A stretch of 64,000 nt of DNA from Tridacna crocea (taxonomy: Eukaryota; Mollusca; Bivalvia; Cardiida; Cardiidae): positions 23,358,127 through 23,422,126 of the forward strand of contig OX031066.1 in the NCBI GenBank assembly GCA_943736015.1, in the 5' to 3' direction. How positions within the stretch are numbered: position 1 is the first letter of the stretch; each line of letters starts with the position of its first letter. The notes below the pieces were generated by a model. It searched no databases. It worked only from the letters and a program-made list of their open reading frames with translations, and had not been told where the DNA came from. The position numbers were made by a program, and so were the translations under genes. Positions 9,690-45,584 of the stretch are shown here, piece by piece.

Positions 9690-11088
9690 TTGTTACCCCA
9701 TTACCAAACGACAATATTTTAGACTGGTCCAAATTGAAAGCATTTGCAGACGACAAAATAAAAGTGACTGAAAATTTGAAATTTGTGTTTTGAAGGAGAG
9801 AAAACATTGTGGGAAAAGGAGAAAATGCTGGTTACCAGCATTTTCTCCTTTTCCCACAATGTTTTCCAAAGGCTTCTTTCTTAGGGGCGTCAAAAGTAGG
9901 GATTGTGTGGTAATGGGTTAAAATCCTCACGATTCAGTCACGACAGTCGGACAAAACAGGCTTTATGAATTGATTGACTGACTAATTTAACCCATTACCA
10001 AACGACAAAATTTTAGACTGGTCCAAATTGAAAGCATTTGCAGACGACAAAATGAAAGTGACTGAAAATTTGAAATTTGTGTTTTGAAGGAAAGAAAACA
10101 TTGTGGGAAAAGGAGAAAATGCTGGTTACCAGCATTTTCTCCTTTTCCCACATTGTTTTCTCTTTCTTAGGGGCGTCAAAAGCAGGGATTGTGTGGTAAT
10201 GGGTTGAAATCCTCACGATTCAGTCACGACAGTTGGACAAAACAGGCTTTATGAATTGATTGACTGACTAATTTAACCCGTTACCAAACGACAATATTTT
10301 AGACTGGTCCAAATTGAAAGCATTTGCAGACGACAAAATAAAAGTGACTGAAAATTTGAAATTTGTGTTTTGAAGGAGAGAAAACATTGTGGGAAAAGGA
10401 GAAAATGCTGGTTACCAGCATTCTCTCCTTTTCCCACATTGTTTTCCAAAGGCTTCTTTCTTAGGGGCGTCAAAAGTAGGGATTGTGTGGTAATGGGTTA
10501 AAATCCTCACGATTAAGTCACGACAGTTGGACAAAACAGGCTTTATGAATTGATTGACTGACTAATTTAACCCATTACCAAACGACAACATTTTAGACTG
10601 GTCCAAATTGAAACCATTTGCGGACGACAAAATAAAAGTGACTAAAAATTTGAAATTTGTTTTGTGTAGGGTAGAAAACATTGTGGGAAAAGGAGAAAAT
10701 GCTGGTTACCAGCATTTTCTCCTTTTCCTACAATGTTTTCTATAGGCTTCTTTCTCAGGGGTGTCAAAAGTAGGGATTGTGTGGTAATGGGTTAAAATCC
10801 TCACGATTCAGTCACGACAGTTGGACAAAACAGGCTTTATGAATTGATTGACTGACTAATTTAACCCATTACCAAACGACAATATTTTAGACCAGTCCAA
10901 ATTGAAACCATTTGCAGACGACAAAATAAAAGTGACTAAAAATTTGAAATTTGTTTTGTGTAGGGTAGAAAACATTGTGGGAAAAGGAGAAAATGCTGGT
11001 TACCAGCATTTTCTCCTTTTCCTACAATGTTTTCTAAAGGCTTCTTTCTCGGGGTGTCAAAAGTAGGGATTGAGTGGTAACGGGTTAA
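9690..11088 (-). repeat. Tandem array of five family A MITEs with a shared 66-72-bp spacer
   Basis: MITEs start near 9692, 9987, 10273, 10567 and 10861 and end at 9921, 10207, 10501, 10795 and 11088. Between them lies the same spacer four times (CACGATTCAGTCACGACAGT and GAATTGATTGACTGACTAAT), giving a period of 286-294 bp. All copies have the same orientation and are very similar. Confidence 0.92.
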
Positions 11089-11200
11089 TGATGATTTACG
11101 CTGCTTTCAACACTATTTCCATCATATCACTGCGACAGCTCGGATATTCAAGTATTTCCTGGGTTTTACCAGTGAAGTGTCTTGCCCAAGGACATGTGAC
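11086..11200 (-). mobile_element. SINE tail fragment
   Basis: The inverse complement reads CCCAGGAAAT, GAGCTGTCGC, GAAATAGTGTTGAAAGCAGC, like the tail at 52730-52815. Confidence 0.5.
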
Positions 11201-11204
11201 ACTA

Positions 11205-11330
11205 GAAAGCATAGTGGAAAAAGGAAAATTTGCTGGTAACCATCATTTTCTCATTTTCCAACAATGTTTACATAGCCAAACTCTTTCTGCGTCGTCAAAA
11301 CGTGGGATTTTGAGGTAAATCTACGTCTCA
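11205..11330 (+). repeat. Degenerate family A hairpin fragment
   Basis: GTGGAAAAAGG, GCTGGTAACCATC and TCCAACAATGTTT; the ends are gone. Confidence 0.5.
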
Positions 11331-11605
11331 TAACCTATTAATAAACACGATTCTTCTTTTGTCCATGAGGAGTGGTTATCGCTACAAAACCTGTGAACCA
11401 TGCTCTGTGGAAAGGGGAGTTTAATGCATCCAGCAAAATAAAAGTATTGACTCAGATCAGCCTGCAAAGTCCGCAAAGGTCGAACCTTTTTTCTGTTAGT
11501 AAAATTTTCTTTTTGTAACCTGACGATTCCGCCTCAGTATCCTGCTGGTTATTAAGCAAAATATAACATGGATTCGCAATTACATGATGACTTGCTTGCT
11601 ATAAT

Positions 11606-11868
11606 TGACCTGCAACACACGAAAAAGGGGCATTCGAAAATTTGAGTAAAGTGTCGTCTCGGATCAGCCTGCGCAGTCCGCGCAGGCTAATCCGAGACGG
11701 CACTTTCCGTTTTTATGCAAATTTCTGTTTTCTTGAAGTCTACTATAGCACAAAATCTAATGTCGTCGTAAAGTGCCGTCTCGGATTAGCCTGCGCGGAC
11801 TGCGCAGGCTGATCCGAGACGGCACTTTACGCAAATGTCCGAATGCCCCTTTTCGCGTGTTGCAAGCC
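11606..11868 (+). mobile_element. Family C MITE, copy 2
   Basis: Near-perfect terminal inverted repeats (TGCAACACACGAAAAAGGGG / mirror) and two internal palindromes with AGCCTGCGCAGTCCGCGCAG. Confidence 0.88.
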
Positions 11869-11891
11869 AATTATATCGCACCATTAAAACA

Positions 11892-12157
11892 TATGGCCTG
11901 CAAACAATCGAAAAAGGGCATTCGGACATTTGCGTAAAGTGTCATCTCGGATAAGCATGCGCAGACCGCACACGCTAATCCGAGACGATACTTTCGGTTC
12001 CTATATAATTTTCTGTTTTGTGCAAGTCCACTGTAGAAAAAAATCGGATGTAGTCGTAAAGTGTGGTCTCGGATCAGTCTGCGCGGACAGCGCAGGCTGA
12101 TTCGCGACGACACTTTACGCAAATGTCCGAATGCCTTTTTTCGCCTGTTGCAGGCCA
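11892..12157 (+). mobile_element. Family C MITE, copy 3
   Basis: Adjacent to copy 2, 24 bp apart, same orientation but more diverged (palindrome broken at GCATGCGCAGACCGCACACG). Confidence 0.8.
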
Positions 12158-12494
12158 ATTATCAAACCCCTTTTTGTCAGAGAATGGTGCCTTTTTTTTC
12201 CCTGTAAGGCTGTACTTTGCTTGTGCGAATACGTTTGAATTAGACTTAAGCTATTACCAGCAATATTTCACTCAGACACGTCTTTTCTGGATTTCACCAA
12301 TTTTACAGTTGGGGCTCTGTAGTGTTTTGCCCATGGACACTCCGCCGATGAACAGTGCTGACAGTTACGAGGATACCAGAATTGTACCAGGACTTCCTGG
12401 TTTTCAAATCCAGTGTTTAATAACCGTGCTACCTAATAGCTCTGAACGTAACTTTCGATTCATTTTGTTAACTTCGAAGATTATTGTTTCCTAG

Positions 12495-12660
12495 GCTGTT
12501 AAGTGTAACTCACAGACCTTTTGCAGAAAGTGTAGATCAAAATCAGATTGCACAGAACGTGCAGTCTGATCATAGATCTATACTGTCCGATATCGACGCA
12601 TCTTTTTCTTCAAAGCATAAGTTTAAATGAGCATTACCGGTTTTTACCATCACACTGAAA
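12495..12660 (+). mobile_element. Family D MITE, copy
   Basis: GATTGCACAGAACGTGCAGTC palindrome with TAGATCAA and GATCTATACTGTCCGA flanks. Confidence 0.65.
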
Positions 12661-14218
12661 GCTTAATTTAACTTATTAAGCAATTTAAAGGTTACGATCA
12701 AGATCAGACTGTGCAGTGACTCTTTTTAGATAACGGATTTTCATTCCCCATGATCACGAGGTGATGAAAATAAGCCATTGTGAGAGTCCTGTTAATGGCA
12801 TTTGTCGTCCGTCGTGGATTATTTGAAAATAAGTGACTTTCAGGAAAGTAGGGGAGACCGGGGCTAAAATTGCATAAACGAGACTAAAATTGCGTCATAA
12901 TAACCCACGAAAATTTGGTGAAGATCGGAGGTGAATTACAGAAATTATTCGAAAAAAACTGAATTTGGACCACGTAAGTAAATATCTTGCTCTTGCACAT
13001 TTGAATTTTTCTTTTTCTTCTGTATAGAGAACTAGTCTTATGTTATACATTTTGCGAAAGCTAAACAACCCTATTTTTTAATTAAACATAGATCTATGCT
13101 ATGTATCTATTTTCAAGGACGTTTTTGTAATGTGTGAAGGTTTACACTAAGGTATGGTCGGGGCAAGTTGGTCCGTTTTTGACGGGGTACGTTGGTCCGT
13201 AGGACCACCTTAGCCCGCTCTGAGTCAATCTGCCTGAGTGGCTTTTTCGTTTTATGAATATCTTATCATTCATGAGTATTTAATTTGATGATAACAAGAA
13301 TGAAATAAGAATGATATACATGTAAATAAAATAAGATTTTTTTAAATCATCAATATAGTTCGAATTTGAAAGATAATATTGATAACAATAAATCGTATAC
13401 AATTATTACTATATTGACTTTTCATGGATTTCAAAGTCAGGGGCTCCAGGATTTCTTCAGTGGGGTTCAACTTGGTCAATCTCAGATATGCAGACACGGA
13501 CCAAAAGCACAAACCAGTCGCCAATGAGTTAGAAGTCCATAAAAAAAAAACCTCTTGAAATTTAGGGGGGGGGGGGGGGGTTCTCCCGACCACCACCCCC
13601 CCCCCCTTCCCCTGGATCCGCCAGTGAAAGTCCCCCCCCCTCCCGATCGATACCATATCACGGGAGAAATATTTAATATGTTTAATATGAAATATAAAAA
13701 TTGGTCTACTTCGAGAGGGAGAAAGCCATCTGCCGGTGTTTATGTCTGACTGTATAAAGGGAATTAATCACCACAGTTAATTGTTAAGTTGATGGGCGTT
13801 AAGAGTTACCGTTCTTTACCGTTCTCGGTCTGGTTATCCAACACTTGGTTGCTGGCATATACGACCCCGAGTCTACACTTACCCAATTGACCATTCTTCA
13901 GAGAAGCTATACATAATTATATGTAAATTAGACATACAGATTTTATCATATTTCTTTTTTAATTCTTATTCTTTACATGATAGTTTTTATTTTAATTATA
14001 TAGCATTCACACACACATATGTATTAACTTTGAAAAAGTACAAAAGAAATTATATAAGAAAAGTTAAAAGCCCACTTGTACTTCGACAAATCGTCGGGCT
14101 TATGATAAATGTCATACTCATAATTGGTATGATTGTGATATATCTGTTTCTATATATAGAATTATCTATATTTAGTCCCTCTAAAAAATAATACACAATT
14201 GTAGGTGCATATTATTAG
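12661..14218. other. No gene seen; AT-rich DNA with a homopolymer block
   Basis: No exon with codon or splice support. It holds TTGGTCCGTTTTTGACGGGG and GTTGGTCCG repeats near 13160 and a long G run facing long C runs at 13563-13640. Confidence 0.5.
13563..13640. repeat. G-run / C-run block
   Basis: About 18 G, then about 10 C and 9 C within 80 bp; able to form a G/C hairpin or a quadruplex. Confidence 0.8.
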
Positions 14219-14700
14219 TTGTACGGTCAGGTGGCAGTGGACTTCGAAACTTCTTCATGGCTGTAGTGAATCATGTCGCACTGAGCTGAAGGTACAACAA
14301 ATTTAGTGTACCGCAAAATTTTGCCATTACATCCTTTGTTAAGCAGAGTTTACCTGTTGTTTTTTTTTTTGGTTTAAAAAATTGAGTACGCTGACAATGT
14401 AAAATGTAAAATTTCCCTTCTGAATGCCCCATTTCAATCAAAACTGACGTCACTGGGAATTGACGTCACTGAAACCTTGGTAATCATTGTGACGTGCTAA
14501 AACAAGCAGGTTGGTGCATTTATCTTGATGTTACTCTTGACCAACGCCGCCATTTTGGATGTTGTGTTGATAGTGTAATCATGTATACGGGGGCTCCTGA
14601 GAGGGAAATTCCTTTTGCGTTGGTTTCGCCAGTGTACATGATATATATGTTCCGAGCATATTATCCAGTCAGATCACTAGATATTTCTTTGTAGTATAAC
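14219..14700 (+). mobile_element. Dispersed repeat N, copy 2, with attached segment S
   Basis: Segment S (GTACGGTCAGGTGGCAGTGG and GTGAATCATGTCGC) followed by N with two TGACGTCAC sites. The same S+N order is found at 41974-42435. Confidence 0.75.
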
Positions 14701-15200
14701 CATAGTATAATGCTAAACGTATATGTGCAGTCAGGTCTTTGATCTCCCATTTCTAAATTCAATCTTTTTAGTGCCACAGACAATGGTAGAGCTTTTCCGC
14801 ACAGAGCGCCCAGAATGACTCTGAATCTTCGGTATACATGTATCTTCTACTCGTTTGGTCAAGCCTATTTACTAAAACCTGTCAACTTTCAGAGGATTGT
14901 ACTTTCAGCCACTGGGAAAGTCAATATATTTACCGGTAGTGCTATTGAAGCAAATGAATAGATATCATTGTGCAAGCTCCCAGTACATTTATACCGTGTA
15001 ACGATGTTTTAATTTGTTGCTATGGTAGCACAAAATAGCAAGCACCTTTTGAGCAGTACGATGAGTTTCGACCCAGTTCATACGATTCCACATAATCCTT
15101 TTATGCATGGCTTTTCTGGTTCGGCACTAGACTTACGACGTATTTGCTCTGTAAAGTAGAAATAAAATTCCCGTTTAACACTCGGGCTACTAAGCAAGGC

Positions 15201-15428
15201 TTAATCCATTACCACACAATCCCTACTTTTGACGCCCCTGAGAAAGAAGCCTTTTGAAAACACTGTGGGAAAAGGAGAAAATGCTGGTTACCAGCATTTT
15301 CTCCTTTTCCCACAGTGTTTTCTACCCTTCCCAGAACAAATTTCAATTCTTCAGTCACCTTTATTTTGTCGTCTGCAAATGCTTTCAATTTGGACTAGTC
15401 TAAAATTTTCTTGTGTGGTAAAGAGTTA
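15201..15428 (+). mobile_element. Family A MITE, copy 17
   Basis: TTAA at both ends; perfect hairpin with the ACTGTGGG...CCCACAGT variant. Confidence 0.9.
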
Positions 15429-15605
15429 AGTCCGATACGGAGATATTATTACCCAAAACATGAGTTTGGAACAGCTATACTTGGGTTATTAATACCGAAT
15501 TAAAAATTCAATCTTATTTATTTCGCAGAGAAGCTTCATCCAGTATTGTACAAGTGGGTGAAGTTTGCATTTTAGATTCACGCCCTTGTGGTATACCAAA
15601 TATTG

Positions 15606-16457
15606 AAACAAAAGGGCCAAGATGGCCCTGGATCGCTCACCTGCATTTCTGGGAGAACCAGAGCCATTTCTTTCAAAATTTAATCAGCCCTTTCAGAGAA
15701 GAAGAATTTTTAAGAATTTCTTCATTTCTGTATAGTGTAAATAGCCCACAGTCATCAGAGCCACGTTTCTTGATGGATCAAAATTTCTAAAGCAATTTTT
15801 GAAAAGTTTAGCTAAGAAATATTTCTGAGAAATTATTTCAAAATCTGAGCAGCCGTTTCAGAGAAAAAGAATTTCTTCATGGCCAAATAGTGCAAGTAGC
15901 TCCCATTCACCAGAGCCATGTTTCTAGACAAATCAGCATTTTGAGAACAGTTTTTGAAAAGGGTTACCAAAGGAACATTTCTGTAATATTATTTCAAAAT
16001 CTGATCAGCCGTTTCAGAGAAGAAGAATTTTAAAGAATTTCTTCATGGCCATATAGTGCAAGAAGCCCCCATTCACCAGAGCAATGCTTCTTGATGGATC
16101 AAAATTTCACAGGCACTTTTTAAAAAGGGTCACCCAAGGAACATATCTGTGAAATTATTTCAAAATCTGACCAACGGTTTCAGAGGAGAAGGTTTTTAAA
16201 GAATTCCCTAGAAAATTCCATTTGGTTGCCATGGCAACCAGTGTTTTTGATGGAATCAAATTCTGTGAAAATCTTTTACAGAGGATCTCCTAAGGAACAT
16301 TCCAACCAAGTTTGGTCCAAATCCGCTTAGCGGTTTAGGAGGAGATGATGTTTAAAGAATTGTTGACAACGCACGAAGCACGACGCACTGACGCACGACG
16401 GACACCGGGTGATCCGAAAAGCTCCCCTTGAGCACGTTGTGCTCAGGTGAGCTAAAA
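15606..16457 (+). mobile_element. Long repeat J, copy 1
   Basis: Inverted ends GCTCACCTG (15637) and CAGGTGAGC (16443), a terminal hairpin TTGAGCACGTTGTGCTCA, and inside it four to five subrepeats of about 155-165 bp (CAGCCGTTTCAGAGAAGAAG, TTCACCAGAGCCATG, GGAACAT). Copy 2 is at 38659-39645. Confidence 0.78.
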
Positions 16458-16604
16458 AGAATGTTGGAAAAGAAGCAAGTGTTTGTAATCAATGTAATCC
16501 TTTTTCCCATCAGCACTACAGGCGAAAATAAATAGGCTCTTGTGGACGGCATAGATCATACACTCTGATCTCGGTTCAAAAGATGTAAACCTTTCCGAGT
16601 TTCG

Positions 16605-16735
16605 ATGTGTTAACAGGCCTTTGACGCTCCATTGATCTATTACGGAAAATTTTCCCTGATCGATCATTGAACACTTATTAAGGCAAATTGCATCACCTGT
16701 TTATATAGTACAATTTTCACTAACACCATTAGGAT
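16605..16735 (+). repeat. Repeat Q, solo end
   Basis: CTCCATTGATCTATTACGGA and flanks match the ends of the element at 46270-46565. Confidence 0.5.
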
Positions 16736-16975
16736 CATAGCAAAGTGGCGAATACTCTATGTTGATGTGGCGCCGCAGGAGCGGCGGAGCTAATTTTCAT
16801 TTGCATTTGAATAGTGACTGTGGAGGTTACCATATCATTTACTGCATGGACTGGTTCAGTGTTGTTTTTTTTAACATACATGTAAAAATACAGTACTTTC
16901 ATTACCAGATCGAGTCCACACCAACATTATTTTGCGATTTGGACTGATGTTTTTTAATATGTAAAATAGCGTACT

Positions 16976-16981
16976 TTTATT
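16976..16981 (-). promoter_or_regulatory. Possible polyadenylation signal AATAAA of the ANKDD1-like gene
   Basis: AATAAA on the minus strand, about 280 bp past the stop codon at 17262. This is a reasonable 3' UTR length, but the hexamer is common in AT-rich DNA. Confidence 0.35.
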
Positions 16982-17261
16982 GCTAGACCGATAAATACCA
17001 GATCGTATCTAAGATGGCCCAGAGTTTAAATATTTGTCATGTAGTACCACCACGTGGACCTCTACGCAGGTTGTTCAAGTGACGTCCTCGGTGTAAAAAA
17101 AAAGAAACGCTGTAATGTGCTCCATTTCAGAAACAACTGATTTGTGGCGCCATTGATGTTATGCATCAGTATTTTCTTGTATATAATCTATATATGACAT
17201 AAGACAGTCGCCAATGTGCTATTTATAGTAACGGTGTCCTATAACAAAAATCAGTATCCCG

Positions 17262-40950
<23,689 letters not shown>

Positions 40951-41435
40951 CTGAAAATGACCATATATGGGCATTATGCTGTAAACACAACCAGAAATCA
41001 TGGGGCACAAATTGTACACACACAATATTCGAGCCCAAACTCCCGTGGGTGTGGTGCAAGTCTCATTGAGGAGCCTACATTTAAAGAATGTATTTTTGTC
41101 ACATTGTTCAAATGTTTTTTGGTTTTTTTTTTTTATGCAGTAAAGGTAGAACTGTCAAAGCACATAATCCTGCAAATGAAATATAAGAATTGGTTTGTCT
41201 TTCCAGTTATTCAGCTTACTTCCTGTATTTGAATGCACGCTTTTGTTTTTGTTTATATTTTGAACCGTTACCGTATAAATTTCACACAACGCTAAAAGGT
41301 AAAACCAGAGAAATAAACTGATAACTTATAAATGTGTCGCACGAAACAGTTTATCTAAAGAAAAACATCATTTTCGCTGATTTGAGAATCACAAATTAGC
41401 ACAGGCTTAGGGACAAAACTCCTTATCAGGTCACT

Positions 41436-41664
41436 TTAACTCTTTACCACACAATCCGGACGCTTGACGACCCTTAGAAAGAAAGCATTTGAAAACATTG
41501 TGGGAAAAGAAGAAAATGCTGGTAACCAGCATTTTCTCCTTTTCCCACAATGTTGTCTACCCTTTCCCTATCAATTTTCATTTTTTTATTCACATTTATT
41601 TTTTCGTTTGCAAATGCTTTCAATTTGGACAAGTCCAAAATTTTGTCGTTTGGTAAAGAGTAAA
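41436..41664 (+). mobile_element. Family A MITE, copy 26
   Basis: Left TTAA, right site AGTAAA; hairpin GGTAACC centre near 41526. Reading frames across it (41464-41859) are not genes. Confidence 0.85.
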
Positions 41665-41973
41665 ACAAGTTTTAGGTTGCCAACGATCACAACCACAGTT
41701 TGCATGCGAAAAAGGTCAAGATCACAGACGCAGCCTAGTTCTGCACTTAGACAGTTTTTAAAAAATCCCAAAACCATAGTAGATAAAGAGTCAACACAGA
41801 GAGTACACTTAAAGGCCGACACCATGAAACAAGGGAGGAGCGACTTTGTACTACTGTAATCTAAGAGGACAATGCTGGGAAAAATATGCACACAAATGAC
41901 AGTGTCAGAAGCATGATAAATGTAAAATTTATACAGTGACAAGTCTGGACTGGACAATATCAGTTGAACGGAA

Positions 41974-42435
41974 CCGTCAGGTGGCAGGGAACATGGGAAC
42001 TTGTTCAAGGCTGTGGTGAATCATGTCGCCCCGAGCTGTGTCCCCTGCCACCTGACCGTACAACGAATTTATTACCCTGCAAAGTTTTACTATTTCAACG
42101 TTTGTTAAGCCAATTTTACCTTTTTTTTTTTATTAAAAAAATGAGTACGCTGACAAAATAGAATTTCCCTTCTGACTGCCCCAATTCAATGAAAATTGTC
42201 GTCACAGGCAACTGACGTCACCGAAACCTTGGTATTACGTGCTAAAACAGCAGCTTGGCGCATAAATCTTAATCGATGCTGTCATTTTGGCTATTGCGTT
42301 GATAGTGTAGTCATGTATATGGGGCTCCCGAAAGGGAAACTACTTTTAAGTTGGTTTTGCCAGTAAATATGATGTATTATGTTCAGGGCATATTGTCCAT
42401 ATCAGATCACGAGAAATTTTCTTTGCAGTATAATA
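41974..42435 (+). mobile_element. Segment S with inverted ends, plus repeat N copy 3
   Basis: GTCAGGTGGCAGGGAACA and its mirror TGTCCCCTGCCACCTGAC (41977-42053) bracket GTGAATCATGTCGC; N follows, with one TGACGTCA left. Confidence 0.75.
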
Positions 42436-42529
42436 TAATGTGATACTGGTCCTTTTAATGGTTAATTCTATAAACGGGATCTTTATCTCGATGACATAAA
42501 TTTCGAATTTCTAAATATTCTATTTAAGT

Positions 42530-42860
42530 TTCTAACCCTTATATTTGGGTTGCTTTCATTAAAATCCAGTAAAATTGTTTTCGGTAATTCCCTGCGGCGT
42601 ACTCCTCCGCATAACAACATTACGTAAAGCGCAAGAAATATAGGGTAAATAACGTCATATTTCCATGTGGTTGAATGGCACACGCTGCTTACCTAGGTCG
42701 CTAGTGCGCGAGAACTACTGTTTCCGCTTTCACTCGAAGAATTAAAAAATAAAATCGGTATTTTTCACTGGTCGTAACCATGAAATATTGAAGGATACCA
42801 TGAAATATCGAAGGATATTTCACCTTTATTTCTAAATAGACTCTAAATAAACTACTGAAA
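42530..42860 (-). mobile_element. Family B' element, uninterrupted copy
   Basis: AACCCTTATATTTGGG start, CGTACTCCTCCGCATAACAA, TTTTTCACTGGTCGTAACCA; reference for the broken copy at 1735-2525. Confidence 0.7.
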
Positions 42861-42889
42861 AGCATGAAATAAAATATTGTCGGTTCACG

Positions 42890-42960
42890 TCAAAAACTTC
42901 ATAACTATAGCTTGACACAAGCTGTAGTTATGAGGTTTTTGAAGTAGGCCGACGATATGT
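42890..42960. mobile_element. Family I hairpin, copy 1
   Basis: AACTTCATAACTATAGCTTG / CAAGCTGTAGTTATGAGGTT; copies at 49312 and 56738. Confidence 0.75.
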
Positions 42961-43142
42961 CTCCACCTTCAACATTTCGAGTTTAATTACTCGTATAATG
43001 TCACGTGTTTGCTCGATTCTATGTCTATAATTGAAGACTAGTTCACGAAGAATACGATACTGACAAATGATAGGGCTAAATGTACTGCAGGTAATATATG
43101 TACAGTTGAAAATATTGTCTTATTTATTCGCTCTTGTCGTTT

Positions 43143-43292
43143 CCGGTGTAATGCAGAGAAATGACCCCCATTATAAAATGACCTACGGTCATTTCTCGAC
43201 GTAGAATAATGACCCGTGGGTCATTCCTCTACGTCGAGAAATGACCCGGGGGGTCATTTTGTAATGGGGGTCATTTTTCTGCATTACACCGG
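43143..43292. mobile_element. Family H palindrome of palindromes, copy 1
   Basis: 150 bp between CCGGTGTAATGCAGAGAAAT and its mirror. Inside are smaller palindromes of type AATGACCC...GGGTCATT, separated by CGACGTAGA / TCTACGTCG. Confidence 0.9.
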
Positions 43293-43834
43293 CTTTAAAA
43301 TGAGGACATATCCCTTGTGTTTTCTATCCCATACGCCATTTACTTTGGTAATCTGTTTTACACAGCTGAGCGGTAATACACACTTTCAAGTTTTGACAGC
43401 TCTCCCCCCCCCCCCTCTCTCTCTCTCATATTGTACGGACGTATCCTTAATATTCAATTACATGAAAATGCAGAACCGTTTCAGCTTTACAACAGCAAAA
43501 ATTACTCCATCATTAACTCATGGACTCTTCGAGAATTTTATGACTAATACGAAATTTATGTAAAACTTTTGTAAGAAAAAACAACCCCAGGACAGCTACT
43601 TCTGACTTGCAGCGATCGATTTGGAAAAGTCGCCTCCTCTAAACTAGTTCCGAAAAAAAAAAAAACAATTTATGGAGGTCTCGTATTATGATAAATTGAA
43701 TATTAATACAGAAACCAGACAATACAAATATTGCATGATTTAATTTGAGAGATATTATATGTGATTTAATACTTCGGTGAACATAACAGCTTATTATCTC
43801 CATTATGCCTGTGCAATTTAGCAATTTATGAGTC

Positions 43835-44050
43835 TGCCATGCTCTGTGAAAAGGGGGCTTGAGTTAAGGTATCTGCAAAAAGTATCGACTCAGGGCAGCT
43901 TGCGCAGGCTGATCTTTTGAGCCGGAAATGCTTGCTTTTGGTAATTTTTTTGCATGTCAAAGAACAAGTGTATGTCATGATTCAGTAGGTTGTGAGAGAA
44001 GATAAATTGTATGGATCTATTATTATCTCATAACATCCCTTGTTTTCAGT
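43835..44050 (+). mobile_element. Family E MITE
   Basis: TGCTCTGTGAAAAGGGGGCT end, AAAGTATCGACTCAGG, ATATACC side decayed. Other copies: 11390-11580, 44575-44800, 54400-54600, 56505-56645, 56830-57130, 63765-63960. Confidence 0.65.
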
Positions 44051-44077
44051 GTAATATACCCATTACGAATTTTCTTT

Positions 44078-44530
44078 TATTTCATGCTTTCCCGTAGGAT
44101 ATCGAGCAAATAGCAGTGAAAATATTTTTCGATCTTACACTGGTACCACCAGTGAAAATACCGATTTTCACGTTCTTGTTGCCTAGGTAAATTGCGCGTG
44201 CCTCACAACCAGATGGGAAATATGACGTCATATACCTTACATTTCTCGCGCTAGACGTAATAGTATAATGCGTTGCTATGCGGGAGGGGTACGCCACGGG
44301 GAATTACGGAAAAGAACTGTACTGGATTTTGATAAAGCTCCTCCCAGTAAAGGGTTAAACGCATGAAATAAATAGAATATTTGTTGTTTTTTTTCGGTGA
44401 AAGATCGAAATTTATTTGATCGAGTGAACACCATCGGTAATATTTTCACGAGTGGCTGCGCCACTCATGAAGATATTACCGATGGTGTTAACTCGATGAA
44501 ATAAATTTCAATCTTTCACCGAAAAAACAA
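44078..44530 (-). mobile_element. Family B element, copy 3
   Basis: ATGACGTCATATACC block, GCGGGAGGGGTACGCCACGG, palindrome ATCGGTAATATTTTCACGAG / mirror. Confidence 0.85.
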
Positions 44531-44574
44531 AATTAATATCCCCTATTATATTATAATGTGATGACTTGCTTGGT

Positions 44575-44800
44575 ATCATGGATCTCGAAGATGTATTAAG
44601 CCCCCTTTTGCCGGAGCGTTTCTTATTGATAGAGCTGATGCATAAAGGCTTCAAATACATACGTATGAATTCTACTCTGTGGAATTATGTACTGTTTAAT
44701 TTATCTGCGAAAAGTATCAACTGCGCTGATCGTGCAGGCTGACATGAATCGACACTTTTTGTTGTGGGTAAATTTTCTGGATCTCAAGGAAAAGGTGGGT
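44575..44800 (+). repeat. Family E MITE, decayed
   Basis: AAAAGTATCAACTGCGCTGA and AGGCTGACATGAATCGACAC; also AAGCCCCCTTTTGCC. Confidence 0.5.
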
Positions 44801-44833
44801 ATTTAGATTTTTCACATCACACTAAATTGAAAA

Positions 44834-45263
44834 ATACAAATATCACTGAAATTTATATGAAAAAATAATACAAATCATCAATAATTAAGAATCATATAAT
44901 ATTTTTTTTTTTTGATGGTATTCCCTTAAAAGGTTACGTAGCCTCTTCAGGTATTTTAAGATTTTGCGCCAAAAATCAAGAAAGCATTGAGGGAACGTTA
45001 AGTGACTGGCACGTGACTAATGACGCTTAAATTCCGTAACATAAGAAAGATACAAATATCACTGAAATTTATATGAAAATATAATACAAATCATTAATAA
45101 TTAAGAATCATATAATTTTTTTTTTTATGGTATTCCCTTAAAAGGTTACGTAGCCTCTTAAGGTATTTTCAGATTTCGCGCCAAAAATCAAGAAAGCATT
45201 GAGAGAACGTTAAGTGACTGGCACGTGACTAATGACGCTTAAATTCCGTAACATAAGAAAGAT
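44834..45263. repeat. Tandem duplication, period 216 bp
   Basis: ATACAAATATCACTGAAATT at 44834 and 45050; both units carry AGTGACTGGCACGTGACTAA and AAATTCCGTAACATAAGAAA. The units are about 95% alike. Confidence 0.92.
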
Positions 45264-45584
45264 GTAATTATTTTCCATAATGTCTTCTTCGGACGCCATG
45301 TTTGAAGCTTCGTCTGTGTATTTCCGGTATGTAAATGAGTGAGTTGCCCATGTATAAATACACCGTGTTTCCCGTCGGTATCGGCCTGGGCCTTAGTAAA
45401 ATCTCTAATTTTTCTTGTTGTCGGATGGTTTTCGACTTCTGAGGTTTTATGAATGAAAATTATAAGGCTTTGGGAGTAAAAGGATGATTTTTTTTTTCTG
45501 TATTTTTGCAAAATTTTCGTCCCGAAACCTGAAGGGCCACCTTTAAACTCATACCAAAACGACCCTGTGGGATTGCCTGTACAA

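Noticed and set aside
9690..11088. CRISPR-like array (regular repeats with spacers)
   Set aside because: The 'spacers' are identical to each other and the repeats are 225-bp transposons; the DNA is eukaryotic.
13735..13756. TATGTCTGACTGTATA, matching the right end of the Tc1-like element at 62.9 kb
   Set aside because: Only 16 bp match; no partner end or TA-flanked element is seen near it.
16430..16457. Helitron 3' end (hairpin followed by CTAA)
   Set aside because: The element also has inverted ends, and no TC 5' end or A/T insertion site can be fixed from two copies.
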